From Rozella allomycis CSF55 (taxonomy: Eukaryota > Rozellomycota), in NCBI GenBank assembly GCA_000442015.1, contig KE560903.1:1-64000 (forward strand): a stretch of 64,000 nucleotides of DNA, written 5' to 3'. The notes under the pieces were generated by a model, which was not told the DNA's origin, did no database searches, and was given only the letters and a program-made list of their open reading frames with translations. The position numbers were made by a program, and so were the translations under genes. Shown one piece after another: positions 32,471 through 49,382 of the stretch (position 1 is the stretch's first letter; each line of letters opens with the position of its first letter).

Positions 32471-34173
32471 TTATATTATAGCTGAAGTATTATAACCACA
32501 AATAATTTGCTGTGTTTTGTTTTGGAAACGCTTCAATTGTAATGGCAAGCAGGATTGACGTTCATCGCAGAGCAAAACAGACGTCGGCGAATTAAAGTTT
32601 CTTCTTTTTCCATTTCCTAGTTGATAATCTTTGTTATAGCCCCAAATGTAAAGTTGGTCTCCGATTGTGCTGCCATCGTTTTGGGTATCTAAAACGCAAG
32701 CCATGTGACCACCACCGCAAGATATTTGTTTTATTCTAATTGGACGAGTGTCTTTAATTTTTTCATCGTACTGAAATTTGTCGCTGACATCAGCCACAGA
32801 TTCAGGGACAATAGCGTGTTGTTGCCACTGTAATTAATATCAGATGAGACTTGATTACCGATTTATTTCCTAGTTGCCCTAGCATTCCAGACCCCAATAC
32901 AAATAGTTTTGAATTTTCTGGCGAGTCGACAACCACCATTGAATTAAGCCCGCCCGCAGCTATTTTGGTAACCCTGGAATTTTGGGGTTTTCGATTTCCC
33001 GGCCAAAATTTAGTGATTTCTTCGGGTGAACTCAAAAAAGGAACAGGATTTTTGTAATAATCACCTTTTCCGAGTTGCTATATAGACTGAATGAATTAAA
33101 GGTACCAAATGATGGTTGCTTCCAAATCCAAAAACTCTACCCTCTGAATCGAGAGCCATTGTGTGAAAATCCCCACAAGAGATGTCGATTATTTTTGTGG
33201 TAGTTTTAAATTTTGTTTCACCCATTTTTATTTCATCTAAATATTTTTTTGCTGAAATCAATTCTGGTTGCTCGTAGCGATATGTTTTTAACATGCCTTC
33301 TTGTCTAACAGAAAAGGGGACGATGTCTTCTAAATGCCCTAAATCCAACTGGTAGTGGCGTGGCTTATCGGCGAACTGGTCTTTCAACGTAAATATATTC
33401 TCATTCCTGGGTTCTTCTATCCCATTTCCAAGTTGGCCAAAATAATTTCCATATTCATTTAAAGCACCAGTGAAAACTCTGCCTTTTGATGTCAATGCGA
33501 CAATGTGGTGCTCCCCAGCAGATACTTTAACAATTCAAATTTTCACATATATTATAATTTTTACTTTTCTTTTGACTCCAAGTTGCCAAAAATCAGCGTG
33601 TTAGCTTTTATGCATTCGTTTTGCCTCCATGGCCACCATGAATTTTTGTTGCTTTGGATAGTATCAGTTCTTTCCATTCCATTCAATATGTATACTTTAT
33701 TCTATACCAAGTTTTTATGAAAACTTACATCTTCAGCTAGAGCAAAGACGTACTTTGAGTTGCTAGCTAATTGTTTCGCTTTCATATTCTTCATTGTACA
33801 TTGTGGGGCACCCTTATTTGATTCACAATTTCCCCATTGATAAACATCGCCATTTGAATCAATTGCAGCTTTAATAAGGTTACAACACTAAATTACCTGC
33901 GTGATTTTCAGCTAACGTAATATCGTTAACCGTTCCATTTATAGTCTTCAATGGAATTGGCGTCTTAACAAATAATTCATGCAAATTTGGATCCACCAAC
34001 CCATTTTTATTACTTCCCCAAATCAAAGGTTCCTCCGTTTGTGTTATTCTTGGCACAGCGTAGCTGTCCATAAAAAAGTTGTTGGTCCTTCTAGTTTTGA
34101 TGAAATATAATGAAAACGCTGCAAATGGTAATAATGCAGTATTAAATTTTAAGTAACTGGAGAAACGACTCAT
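32471..34173 (-). CDS. RCC1-repeat protein, possibly mitochondrial (FMP25-like)
   Basis: Six exons are inferred. The N terminus has a basic, hydrophobic segment (LKFNTALLPFAAFSLYFIKTRR) compatible with a mitochondrial signal or anchor. RCC1 blades are visible throughout: LIWGSNKNG, DVYQWGN, VSAGEHHIVALTSKGRVF, ISCGDFHTMALDSEGRVF, QLGKGDYYKNP, IAAGGLNSMVVVDS, ISCGGGHMACVLD, LYIWGYNKDYQLGNGKRR. The combination resembles yeast Fmp25, a mitochondrial inner-membrane protein; this is moderate-confidence. One junction near 33,525-33,553 only works if the 29-nt intron ends in TG instead of AG. Confidence 0.72.
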
Positions 34174-34254
34174 TGTGAAAAATGAAAAATTCTAAAATGA
34201 GAATATTGCTTGGTTGTAACTTTTCATGATTTAATTGGCTTGACAACCGCTAAT

Positions 34255-36800
34255 ATGAACGAAAAGTGTGCACAAAAGAAAAGGCAAAATCAGAGCTTGT
34301 ATAAAAATCCTATATTAGTCGCCTTGACAAAACCGATCAAATACTCGAATGTTCATATTAAACCGTTTCCAAAATTACCACCCTTGTATGAAGCGAAATT
34401 GTATGACTTGGATGAAGATTTAATTAGAATAACAAAAAAGAATGAGTTGAAAAGGAATGAGGAAGGCAAAAAGTTAAAAATAAAATTGAAAACAAATGAG
34501 AAAAGTGCATTTATATCGGAACATGAAAATTTAGCTCCTAATAAAACAGAATTTTATGAAAAAGACAAGAATGGAAAAGAAAAAAAGATATTTTGGAGGG
34601 ACAAAACGGATAAGAGCCAGAAAGGACTAGAAAATCATTCATATACATCTAGAAATGTAGATTACATGCTTCATCTTTGGAATGAACACGCAAAACAGGT
34701 TAAACAGGCTGAAAGTATAAAAGAAAATAGAAAGAAGGATAAAAGAGAGAATTATGAAACGACATTTGAAGAAATGGAACAAACTGAAATAAGAACTCTT
34801 GCGAAACAGTATACCAATAAAGAAAGTCAATCATTTATTAGCGAAGGAAATATTAATCAAGCGATTGATGATCTACTTGACAGTTCCAACTCTAAAACTC
34901 AGGCAGCATTGACCCAAGTCCCAATCAGCCAAATGTTTTCAGGATCGCTATCTTTGGCGACTGTTTCGATGATAAAACAACGTATCCAAAAAAGCATGCA
35001 AGGTGGGACAAATGCTACGGTTACGAATGTGATGAAGTTAATGCTTACAGGGACATCAAAGGAAGACGATGAGGATTTAAAGTTGCCCAATTTGAAGCAA
35101 AAGGGAAAAACAGATGAATCAGAAAGACACCGTTACTTTGACAAGGAGAGACTTATTTCAAAAATGATTCCAAATGAGGGAGTTGAAACATGTTTAGACA
35201 AAGACGAGAATGTGGAATCCAATGATAAATCTGGAGAAATAGTGCCACAAACCGCACAGATCCATTTTCAAGAGAGTTTAGATTCAATCGACAATGAGGA
35301 AATTTCAGAATTCGACGTTAAAGAAAAGGAGTTTGATGTTACGATTGCAAGGTATTTGTCAAGAGTATACAAGGAAGGTAAAAATAAGTCGTTTAGTACA
35401 ATGATGAAAAATGTGTATACTTTATCGGAATACATGAAAAACAAAGATGTAAATATGAAAAATATGGAATATGAAATTGATGTGATAAAGAGTGATCTTT
35501 TGAATGCTTTAGTGGGTGATGATTTGGACAGAAAATATTCAGCAGCTCAAATCCTGTTCATTTTAGGTTTTGATGGGGAAGACGTGATTAAAGTGTTTGA
35601 AGAATCTGTTACATGCGAAAATGATGATATAAAAACTAATTCTGCGCTTTCATTGTGTAGGCTTGGAAAGATCACAGCATCTTCTATTCCAATCTTGATA
35701 AAATTCTTGTCCGAAAAGTCAGAAACAGCGAATGAAATAATTTTGGCGTTTGAGGAGATAGAAGATAATTTAAAGATTGATTTATTGAATGCACTGATTA
35801 ATGAATTTGATAATCCAATAGATGACATGAGAATTCGATGCTTGGATCTATTCTATAGAATCGTTAAATCCATAGACAATAGCGGCAGAAGAATTGGAAG
35901 TGAAATTATGGAAAGAGCCCAATTTAAGTTAATGGAAAGGATTTGGCGTGACGGGAATGAGAATGTAAAGAAAAAAGTAGCCAAAGCATTAAGCGTCATG
36001 AAAATAGGAAATTTCATGATTGACAATATTTCTTACGCTCTTCAAAATGGTTCCCCATTGGAAAAAATTGATGCCTTAAAATTAATAGCTAGCATAAATA
36101 TAATGACGAGAAGGCTACTTAATTCCTTTTTGATTGCATTTGATGATCATCATTCAACTGTAAGAATGGAGGCTTGCAAAGTACATTAGAAATAAATAAC
36201 TTTTAATTTTAGACTGCTTGCGCATTAAAGTGTAAAAATAGTTTAATTATAAATGCTTTGGTACAAAAATCTGATGACTGCTTTACCAAAACCAGGGCTT
36301 ATGCATTGAAGGCTCTTGGGAATATTGGAATCAAAGATGAAAAGGTTTTGAATTGCATTATTTGGACTTTGGAACATGACAATTCACCAACTGGTAAATG
36401 AATCGCTTTAAATTTAAAAGTTCGAATTCAGGCGTGTAAAGTTGTTGAAGAATTGAAATTACCAATTGCACCTCTCAAGGATAAATCAGATGACGAAAAG
36501 TCAATAATTTCAAGTGCAATTTCAATAAAAAATGAAAAAAGTGAAATGAAATTTGCTGATTCATATTGCGAATCAATTTTTTATCTTTTGCATTCATTGG
36601 CTAAAAATGACTCATCAAACAATGTCAAAGCCACCGCGGAACAAGTTTTAAGGAATTTGAATTGCTTTATTTATGATTTAGAAATTGTAGGGAATAGCGA
36701 ACTAGACAGCAGTATTTTTACTGATGAAGCGACCGTATTGACCCAAGTCAGAGAAATGACAACCAAAAAGTCCATCACAGAGTACATCATGACATTATAG
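34255..36800 (+). CDS. HEAT-repeat protein resembling HEATR4
   Basis: Three exons (introns 32 and 27 nt), 828 residues. The first 300 residues are lysine-rich and low in hydrophobics, with YMLHLWNEHAKQVKQ. From about residue 400 onward there are repeated HEAT-like helical pairs (LDRKYSAAQILFILGFDGEDV, IKTNSALSLCRLGKI, NVKKKVAKALSVMKIGN, HHSTVRMEACK, TGVRIQACKVVEEL). HEATR4 is associated with ciliated organisms, which fits the flagellar context, but the assignment rests on overall layout. Start is the ATG at 34,255, 81 bp from the divergent RCC1-repeat gene. Confidence 0.65.
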
Positions 36801-36897
36801 CAGATTTGAGATAAATAAAATGTTCTTAGTAATTCTTACCCCTAAAATATTAAATAAGCATTATAATTTAGTGTATAACGCAATTTATTTACAAAAT

Positions 36898-38733
<1,836 letters not shown>

Positions 38734-39013
38734 TTAAACGTGGAAAGCTTTGTCTAAGCCACTGCACCGGGGTGGCGAACTGATTATTTTATTTAATAGC
38801 TTTGTTTACCCTCAATCCTTTCAATCCACATTAAAAGCCCACACTTCTATTATTTAAAAAAGTTTGTAATCTTTATCAAGGTAAATTATTTTGCCTTTGA
38901 CCCGGGATGGGATTGACAGTGCCAGGTCATGTGATTTCCTAGAAATTCTCAAACATCCCTGTTGCCAAAAAATAGATAAATAAAAAGTTAAAGCATAAGT
39001 ACATAATTTATCT
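38734..39013. other. Intergenic
   Basis: About 280 bp upstream of the SGK3-like gene and downstream of the two-TM protein gene. AT-rich; no RNA or repeat recognised. Confidence 0.5.
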
Positions 39014-39771
39014 TTATCTTAATAAACGAACTGTCGATCGTATATACATAAATAGGCCCATGAATAGACTTCCAAATGCAGCGATATACCATTTCTTTTT
39101 CTTGGCCGTCAAAATTTTTAGGAGCTCGCTTTCTTTAAAAGATGAAATAATGAATCTTTTGAATAAGCCCTTGCGCACCTTAAAGGTCCCATCGCTTTTC
39201 ATGATTAAATGTCCTGAAATGAAAACAGGCTTTTCAACTTCTAAGATTGCAATATTATCCTGGGTATCAGGAATCGATTTTAATTACATTTTTAGAAGAT
39301 TTATCTTGCTTCAAAGGCTCCAAATACAGCTCTGCAGAATCAATGCTGACTTCAACTTTGGTGCCATCACAAAGCTCACAGTAAAATGGTAAATTAAGCA
39401 ATCTCTAAAATTTCCGACAATAAAACTTACTCTTTACGTTCACCAGTGTTTTTTTCGATCACTACGGCTTCCCGATTCTTAAATGGGTTATCTGTCGTAA
39501 TTTCGAATGTATCATTTTTGGCTTTTGTGACTCCATAAAACTTGCAGTATCCTGCTGGTAGTTTTACCATGTTAATAACAGATACTTGTATTTGATTCAT
39601 TGGTATCTCCCCAAGTCTTCTTTCAATGCCCTTTCTTGTACTTTCTGTTTTACCCGCATTAATTAAAGTCTTGGTAGATAAGTGATAGTTAAAATATCCA
39701 TGGAAAAAACAATAAAACCCAGTTGTTGTTAATACAATTCCAGTTAGGTTTTCTGTGTCAAAGAAAACCAT
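39014..39771 (-). CDS. Two-transmembrane protein, tentatively GIDE/MUL1-like without RING
   Basis: Three exons (two 28-nt introns), 233 residues, starting MVFFDTENLTG. A first hydrophobic helix lies at about residues 8-28 and a second near the C terminus (WYIAAFGSLFMGLFMYI). Between them is a soluble region with KKGIERR-like basic sequence and VFISGHLIMKSDGTFKV. The topology and the second-helix context resemble the GIDE domain of mitochondrial MUL1-type ubiquitin ligases, but no RING cysteines follow. The family call is weak. Confidence 0.55.
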
Positions 39772-39805
39772 GTTCTCCGTGGCGCATTTACTGCAAAATA
39801 TTTGT

Positions 39806-40254
39806 ATGGCAAAGAAGAGGAAGAACACTCTACAATTATCTCAGAATATCAAAAAAACAAAGGTCAAATGTAATTTCGAGGATAAAAATATTGTGAATCT
39901 GCGTATAAGACTGTAAACTTTGTTACTACACATTTCTTAGTTGCATAATTGATTCGAACATAAAATATGATATTCTGAAGTTCCAAAAATGCATTAAAGA
40001 TGCCCTCTTGAACATGTACGGACTCTTTGGCGCTTCCATAATTATCAATATGGTATCATTTGATTTTGATTGTCAGGCGTCTGTCATCCAAATTTGTAAA
40101 AGGTAACACTATATTTGATCTTCTTCCAAGTGATCACATGAAGCTACATTTTTCTCTAAGTTTGCTCAATCAATTTGATGGGAGGTTTACGAAATGGGAA
40201 ATCGCTGAAATACCTAAAAATGAAATAGATTCCTCTTCTGCTCAATATTTTTGA
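39806..40254 (+). CDS. POP5/RPP14-like RNase P/MRP subunit
   Basis: Three exons (two 28-nt introns), 130 residues, starting MAKKRKNTLQLSQNIKK. The core pattern, FQKCIKDALLNMYGLFGAS, then QASVIQICK, then MKLHFSLSLLNQFDG, follows the RPP14/POP5 fold: a helix with (L/F)FG, a beta strand ending in an alternating pattern, and a helix before the final strand (KWEIAEIPKNEI). These proteins are subunits of the ribonuclease that processes tRNA 5' ends. Start codons of this gene and its divergent neighbour are only 34 bp apart. Confidence 0.68.
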
Positions 40255-40330
40255 GTGGGTAGTGGGTATAAACTTAAAGTCAACGTGTACATAAAATAAA
40301 ACAATTGATTAATGTGACCTCCATAAAGAT

Positions 40331-40809
<479 letters not shown>

Positions 40810-40868
40810 TAAATGTGGCTGAGTAAATATTTGGCGCCAAAGTAGGAGTGAAAACATGAAAAACGCTT

Positions 40869-42240
40869 TTATTGAATGTCTAAGACTTTGATCGCAGATA
40901 AAATAAATCCCCCAGATGCCGAAGTAGTCATAGTCGGATGCATTCTGCCTGGGAGAACCTGGTAGTTACGAATCCAGGACTCAGTAAGTTGAACATTCAC
41001 AAACTGTTTGGATTGTCTTAAACTGACATAACTACTACTGAGTACCTTATATGCCTCAACAAAATAGCTTACTTCTCTGCACGTGGAAAAAGCGACCAGT
41101 GGACGTGATGGGTAAATGTATTTGGACAATCTATTGATAATACTCTGAGGCTCATGCTTCGAAAAGACAATCAACCTTTTTACATTGAAAGAGATTATTA
41201 CGCATCAAAGTCCCCTTTCATCAAATTTTCTCTATTGTTTTTGACTTTTTGCGTGGTGGCATCAAATTTGGCTTTAGACATTTCGAATTTCTGTACCTGC
41301 TCCTCAGTAGCTGAGGTTAAATCAATGCTTCTAGAAAATACCCCTTTATTCTATCGCAAAATCTCTTACTATCCTCTAAACTGTCCACGTTATTCCACGA
41401 AAGGTATGAAATTGAATTATTCATACAGTCTTTGTCAAAATTAAATTGTGGCAATTTATCCAAAGTACTACTTGGATGGTCGCCTACGACAAAGATAGAA
41501 CCTTGGCCATTCATTCTTTCCAGGACGGCACCAGCAAGAAGTCCGTGAAAGTCATCGACAATTAAAACCCGTAAGCCTGCATGAATGTTCGCAAAATTCA
41601 AGATTTGAGATAAAGAATCTATTCTTAAGTCACTTTCATTAAAAAAGTCACATTAAATTACCCAATTTTATAAGAACTACTGGAAAAGTAAAATTCGCAA
41701 AGATTCTTAGCTGTTGTTTGTAATACAGTGAATACTCTCATAAATCTATTAAAATCAATTAATGAATTAATACTTTCTTTTCTTTTTCTCAATGTATTTT
41801 GCTTTTGCAAACGTAGTCCTTTTGGAAAATGAATCGCTCGATTCAGTGATCTCGTTAACGATATCTCTACCTCGCTTATTTCCTTTCAGTCCTTCTTTCT
41901 TTAATTCTAGAATATCGTCATAAGAAAGATTTTGAGCAGTGTTGTCATCATTCAGTTCGCTATTAGGTGCCTCCTTGGTTGTTTTGATGTCTTCTGAAAG
42001 ATCTTCAAACTTTTCTTTTACAAAAGGAACCAAATTTTCATTATTAATAATCTCGAAAGAGGTTCCATAAGGCTTTCCAACCAACTTGCTTCCATTGAAA
42101 GAACCATATTTTCCGAGAGAAATATTCCTAGTAAAACATTACTAAAACCAATACTTTGAAGTAATTTGAACCAACTTCATATTTTCGCTGCTCATTTGGA
42201 TGAGCACGAAATCATCGAGGCGAATAAAAAAATTAGACAT
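40869..42240 (-). CDS. TRM6: tRNA (m1A58) methyltransferase non-catalytic subunit TRM6
   Basis: Six exons; resolving introns of 27, 28, 29, 26 and 26 nt gives an exact multiple of three. It starts [16 protein letters not shown]. Diagnostic blocks are [52 protein letters not shown] and the C-terminal [18 protein letters not shown] followed by [13 protein letters not shown]6 (Gcd10) with TRM61 methylates A58 of tRNAs, including initiator tRNA. Only 48 bp separate it from the MARK gene upstream and 59 bp from the histone gene downstream, all on the same strand. Confidence 0.92.
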
Positions 42241-42288
42241 CCTAGCCACTGGGATAAAAATGCAGAACATAAAAATGTTTGTTTATTT

Positions 42289-44343
<2,055 letters not shown>

Positions 44344-44413
44344 ACGGAAATTTTGTCGGAAAATTGTTGTACGAAGGATTAATAAAGATAAAGAATCTAT
44401 TTATTTTGCTCTT

Positions 44414-46297
44414 TTAATTTGCCCACTTTCGGTTTGTCATGAAACTTTCGTGTTTAGTCAGCGGATGAAATTGAAATTTGTAGTCGTCAGGTTTACCAAT
44501 TTCTGAAGCAGACATTCTTCTTTCTCTTTTATGACTTTTTCGATGAAATATATTTGGCAATATACCTGAGGTATCGCTGGCTCGGTGTTTAAAGATATTT
44601 CTCCAATTCCCAGAATTGGTAGATTGAACAGTTGCCTCTGTATCAGTAAATGCATGCTCAGGCGAACTATTAAGCCGTAATGACTTCTTCTTCGGAGTGC
44701 TAATCAAGGATCTTGGAAGTTTATTGTAATTCGCAATAGTATTTCGAAGCTGGGCGACTTCAGCTTCTAAATAGCTTATTCGATTGCGAGCAACAACAAG
44801 CCTGTCTTTAGTTTTTTTATATCGCTTGTAATATTCAGGTGGATTTACCTATTGATAGTATAAAGAACTCTTTACATCCGCCAACATGTCTTGCATTTGA
44901 CTCATAAGGTTTAGCATAGTCACGTTATGATCTGTCAAAGCTTTTATTTTAGATGATTTGGTAAATGTCTCTTGCCCCCTCAGGCTTTCAGCTAAATCCT
45001 TTGGACTATTAACAGTTGACATGCCTTCTGTAACATTTTTGTTAAAAGCGATAGAGTTATATCTTTCTTCATTTTGAATCTTCTTCAGATCATTATTTAA
45101 ATTTGTTCTTTTCTTAAATTCTAACCTCTGGTGTAACTGCCACTCTGCCACAAAGTTGCTGCCTAAAATTGTCGTAGGCAGGGCAATAAACAGCTATATA
45201 AAGATATTTTGTACTTACCAGAATGCTAAATATCATTGTAATTCCAGCAATCACTTTACCCAAGGTCGTTGAAGGGACCAAATCACCATAACCAACAGTG
45301 GAAAGTGTAACTACGCTCCACCAAAAAGCTTGAACAGCAGATTGAAAATCGCTATTTCCAGTAAAGTAAGTCTTTACCTCGGTTTCCCGTCGTATCTAAT
45401 CCACAGTGATGATTTACTGTCGTAAGCACCTCTCTCCGCATAAAACATATAACTTGAAGAAATAAGGATAATTATTAAAACGAAAATAAAATATAATACG
45501 AGAGCCTCAACACTTCTTTGCAAGGTTGAAAAAACAATCTCAAAATTGGTTTACAAATACCATTACCATTGCACCATTAGAATGCTCAGAGATATGCAAA
45601 ATGTAATAAATTCTTAGTAATCGTATGACTCTCAATGGTTTAAGTATATCCTAGAATACATAGCCAATGTAAGTACTGTAATTGTACTATCAGGCAAGAA
45701 TATAGCAAAAACATGGCTTGCCATTGCTCCTATTTCAGCGTACCTTAAGAAAGCTAAAGTTAACTTTGGAAATTTTAAATTACGTCTGAAAAATGTTTTG
45801 ACATTTTGTGTTGAATATAAACGACCTATAAAATCTGTCACAAAAAACAAGCAGAATATTATATCGAAGTACCTCTAAAAATAATGACCATAATTTACCA
45901 AAACGCGCTACCATATTCGAATTTCCCAGGATATGAGGTTTCTGTGAGGTAGCTTATTACGGATGCAATGATAAAAATTATACTGATGTATAAATGTAGA
46001 CTACCCTAATGGAATGCATTTTGTGGACGTTACCAAAGGTGTTTTTGTATTTTTAAAGAATAAGTAGCAAGAATATCTAAATCCAGTAAACTCTGTTGTT
46101 TTTGAAGCAAAATTCTTTCTTTCTGATTTTTTGATTGACTCTGATTCACTTTCAGTGGACAATTGATCTTGATCCCCGATGTTAATTTGCAAAACTAAAT
46201 CGTCTCTATTTAATTTCCTTTTGTCATTTGGAGAACCCAATGATTCCAATGAATGAATTTTGTCTGCTGAATTTCGAACTTCTTCCTTTTCACCCAT
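44414..46297 (-). CDS. Kv-type voltage-gated potassium channel
   Basis: Eight exons; introns of 28, 26, 26, 28, 26, 25 and 27 nt leave 565 residues. A cytoplasmic N terminus of about 80 residues is followed by S1 (YISIIFIIASVISYL), S2-S3, an arginine-bearing S4 (ILKPLRVIRLLRIYYI), S5 and a pore with TLSTVGYGD, the K+ selectivity filter. S6 reads LFIALPTTILGSNF. The C-terminal tail has a coiled coil (VVARNRISYLEAEVAQLRN) and a basic Ser-rich end. No T1 domain is visible, so it is closest to Kv-like channels of protists and basal fungi rather than Shaker. Confidence 0.9.
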
Positions 46298-46482
46298 GAT
46301 GAGCACAAAAATATAGTTATTCGTGGATACTCCAAAAGTAAACAACGACACGACTGAATAATTTTGGAAAAGTCTGATCAAAAAAGGTATTTCCCCTTAA
46401 TGGTGAATCACTCGAGAAATAAGAAATAAGAAACGTATTGCTTTTTGAAAAAAAGCGACCTCGCCGACCTGGAAATATCCAG

Positions 46483-47729
46483 ATGCCACCCAACACAATT
46501 CGACACGTTGAAAGCAAAATAAAAAATCTGGCATTGGAAAAAGGAAAAGAAAATATACAAAAAACAGCCGTCAAAGTAATATATTCAATATTGTGTGTTT
46601 TTATAGAATGCTACTGCTAAAAGAGGTGTTACTGCAAAAACTCAAGTTAAAGCAGACTCAAAACAAGCAAGTGAGAAAAATAAACCGTTGTTACCCAAAA
46701 CAAGGAATGATTCAACGGAAAAAAATGAAGTTCAAAAAAGTTGCACCCCAACAGCTCCAAGTACCCCGTGCAGATTAAATAAGCCATCGTAATATTTAAA
46801 GAAAAAATAAAAAAAGAACTGGAAAATGGTGCATTGATGATTTTGAGATTGCGAAGATTCTTGGGCAAGGGAAATTTGGTCATGTGTATTTGGCGAGAGA
46901 GAAAAGAGATAAATTTATTGTTGCTCTTAAAGTTATGTTTAAATCAGAGCTTGTAGATTACCGATTTGAAAAGCAATTTCAGCGTGAAGTTGAAATTCAA
47001 TCACAATTAGAGTACGAAAGGTATCTCAATTTAGATAAGTCATCCAAATGTTTTGAAACTATATGATTACTTTTTCGATGAAAAAAGAGTCTTTTTAATA
47101 ATGGAATATGCCCCTGGTGGAGAACTTTATAAAGAACTTACCAAACAAGGGCGATTCACTGAAAGAGAATCTTCTAAAGTAATTATTCAAATTTGATGTT
47201 ATTTTAGTACATTTTTCAAATAGCCAATGCTCTTAATTATCTCCATCAAATGAATATTATCCATAGAGATGTAATTTTGTTTCTCGTTAATCAATTCAGA
47301 TAAAGCCAGAAAATATTCTTATAGGAGCGGATGGATGTTTAAAGATTGCTGATTTTGGTTGGTCAATTCAAGTCAAGAATGAGAGAAGAATGACGATGTG
47401 TGGAACTCTTGATTATCTCCCCCCTGAAATGCTTGAAAAGAAACCACATGCGCAACATGTCGATCTTTGGACATTGGGTGTACTATGTTATGAATTTCTT
47501 TGTGGATGTCCGCCTTTTGAAGTTTCAAACGGTAAAGCGTCGGAAACGTACGAAAAAATTAAAAAGGTTGAATTTACCATCCCCCTGTATATATCTGACC
47601 AGGCTTCCGATTTAATCAAAAAGGTAATTTTTTAAATAGACAACCACGTAGCTTCTAAAGCATGACCCAGAAGATAGAATAAACTTGACACAGGTGCTAT
47701 CGCATCCTTGGATTGTGAAGTATAATTAA
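46483..47729 (+). CDS. Aurora kinase, copy 1
   Basis: Seven exons (introns 31, 28, 28, 29, 29 and 28 nt), 357 residues. A basic, Lys-rich N terminus of about 100 residues precedes [68 protein letters not shown] and the Aurora activation loop [16 protein letters not shown], with the phosphorylatable Thr in MTMC. Aurora kinases drive centrosome or spindle maturation and chromosome segregation. A second Aurora gene lies 1.7 kb downstream on the same strand. Confidence 0.95.
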
Positions 47730-47804
47730 ATGGTAAATGGACAGGAAAAATAAATTACTTTCAGTGTCTTGTAATTTTATTTCGATTATTCAGTTTATTT
47801 AATT

Positions 47805-49199
47805 TTATAGAAAGTTAAACAAGGTGACCAAGCCAATGGTAATTGCTAGGATGGCTATGTGGAAGGGCTTTCAAATCTTACCTGTCCGATATTGTAGAAA
47901 TGAAGAGTCAGAAGTAGATGATTGGGATGCTCTGGAACCTGGATTTTCAATGGAAAATGTCAAATTCGTACCTGGTGTTTTTGCATTGCTCCCAGACACA
48001 GGATTTGCAATCAAGTTTAAACCAGAAGTGCTAACAGTAGTTTGAATATTTCCGGTGGCTTGAGGAAAGACATTGTTAAGGACGGGGACACCACTTGGAC
48101 AAGTTGGCAAACAAGTCCTTATTGTAAAACTTGGGTAGACACAACTTCGAATACCATTTTCATCAATAAGTCCATTCCTATCATTGTCTGCTCCATCACA
48201 AACTTCGTTGGACACAGCAGATGGAAACCTTCTCCCATTGATGCATACACCATCACCCTTTAATTGACTGGCTACATTAGCAGCAGGAACAGGATTCTTC
48301 ATATATTCGACTAACTGTTTATTTGTCACAAAATATACATCTTTCATCTGAAGAACAGTCTCAATAAATTTGTTTAATGCATTAACGTTATCGTCAGATG
48401 CAATAAGCCATGCTGGGTGAAGAAATATTCCCATAGGGGACCTGTTTCCGTTGTACTTTTCATAAAACGTTTTCATAAAAGAACCATACATATCTTGATC
48501 AACATAATCCATGCTAGTTAGTTCAATATTAGAAGTGCTGTGAATACTCCACATTGGTACATGCCACAAACCAGGGAATTTTCCAATACCTTTACAAATT
48601 TCATTATCACATGTTGTTTGGGCGTATCCATTATCTAAGGTGTATGGATATAGATTGTTATTATCAGGGTCTGTAGAAACACTTGAATCGTACAAAAAGC
48701 CATTATTTTGAAGAACTGAAGCAGTATTGGCATTCAATTGAAGGAAAGGCGCCCTAAAACCAACCAATTCCTCGTTTTTAATCGAGCCTCCGGTCCACTT
48801 GTTGATCGCCTCTCTACATTGAAGAATTTCTTCACTTCCAGGATTACCTACGTGATCCACCGTATGAATTGCTATTTCATGGCCTTGTTGTTTAAGAACT
48901 TGAAGCAAATAAAAATCTGTATATTGTAAGGAAACATAAAATGTCGCTGGGATCGGACATCCATTTCTATCGGCATGGGCCAACAAAACTTTATTGGCAC
49001 CTGCCTCTAGAATATATTGTGAAACTGCATCATCAAATGTTAATACTATGAATTGCGGAACATCATTTGGATTCATGTTATTTGGAGGTGAAGACGAAGC
49101 ACATTGGCAAGCTGGAAGTTTACAAAGATTCGGATCACAACTGTAACATATGTAATTTTCAAATAAAAGAAATACTAACAACAAGAAACTGTGTCTCAT
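47805..49199 (-). CDS. GPI-anchored chitin deacetylase (polysaccharide deacetylase, CE4)
   Basis: Two exons (one 27-nt intron), 455 residues. Signal peptide HSFLLLVFLLFENYICYS. The NodB/CE4 motifs are present: FIVLTFDDAVS, EIAIHTVDHVGN (H-x3-H zinc ligands), GFRAPFLQL, and GIFLHPAWL. After removing the intron the C terminus becomes a hydrophobic tail (AILAITIGLVTLFNFL) after a Ser/Thr-rich segment, the pattern of a GPI-attachment signal. The enzyme would deacetylate chitin in the cell wall or in a host wall. A truncated reading that ignores the intron would miss the anchor. Confidence 0.9.
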
Positions 49200-49382
49200 T
49201 CAGCACTCGGGTTAGCTATTTTCCGAAGACAATATATATGAGTAGCCAAAAATAGGTACACACAGTGTATCCAATAGGATAATTATCCCCGAGAATCTGA
49301 TTGAATTAAAATGGGATTATCTTTTTCAGCAAATGTAATAGCAAGTTAGACTTCGCCACCCTGTGTCTTCCTTGATATTGAT

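Noticed and set aside
39780..39828. Upstream extension of the two-TM protein with FFLFFAIQIF
   Set aside because: It overlaps the start of the divergent POP5/RPP14-like gene, which has a good ATG and basic N terminus; the ATG at 39,771 is sufficient.
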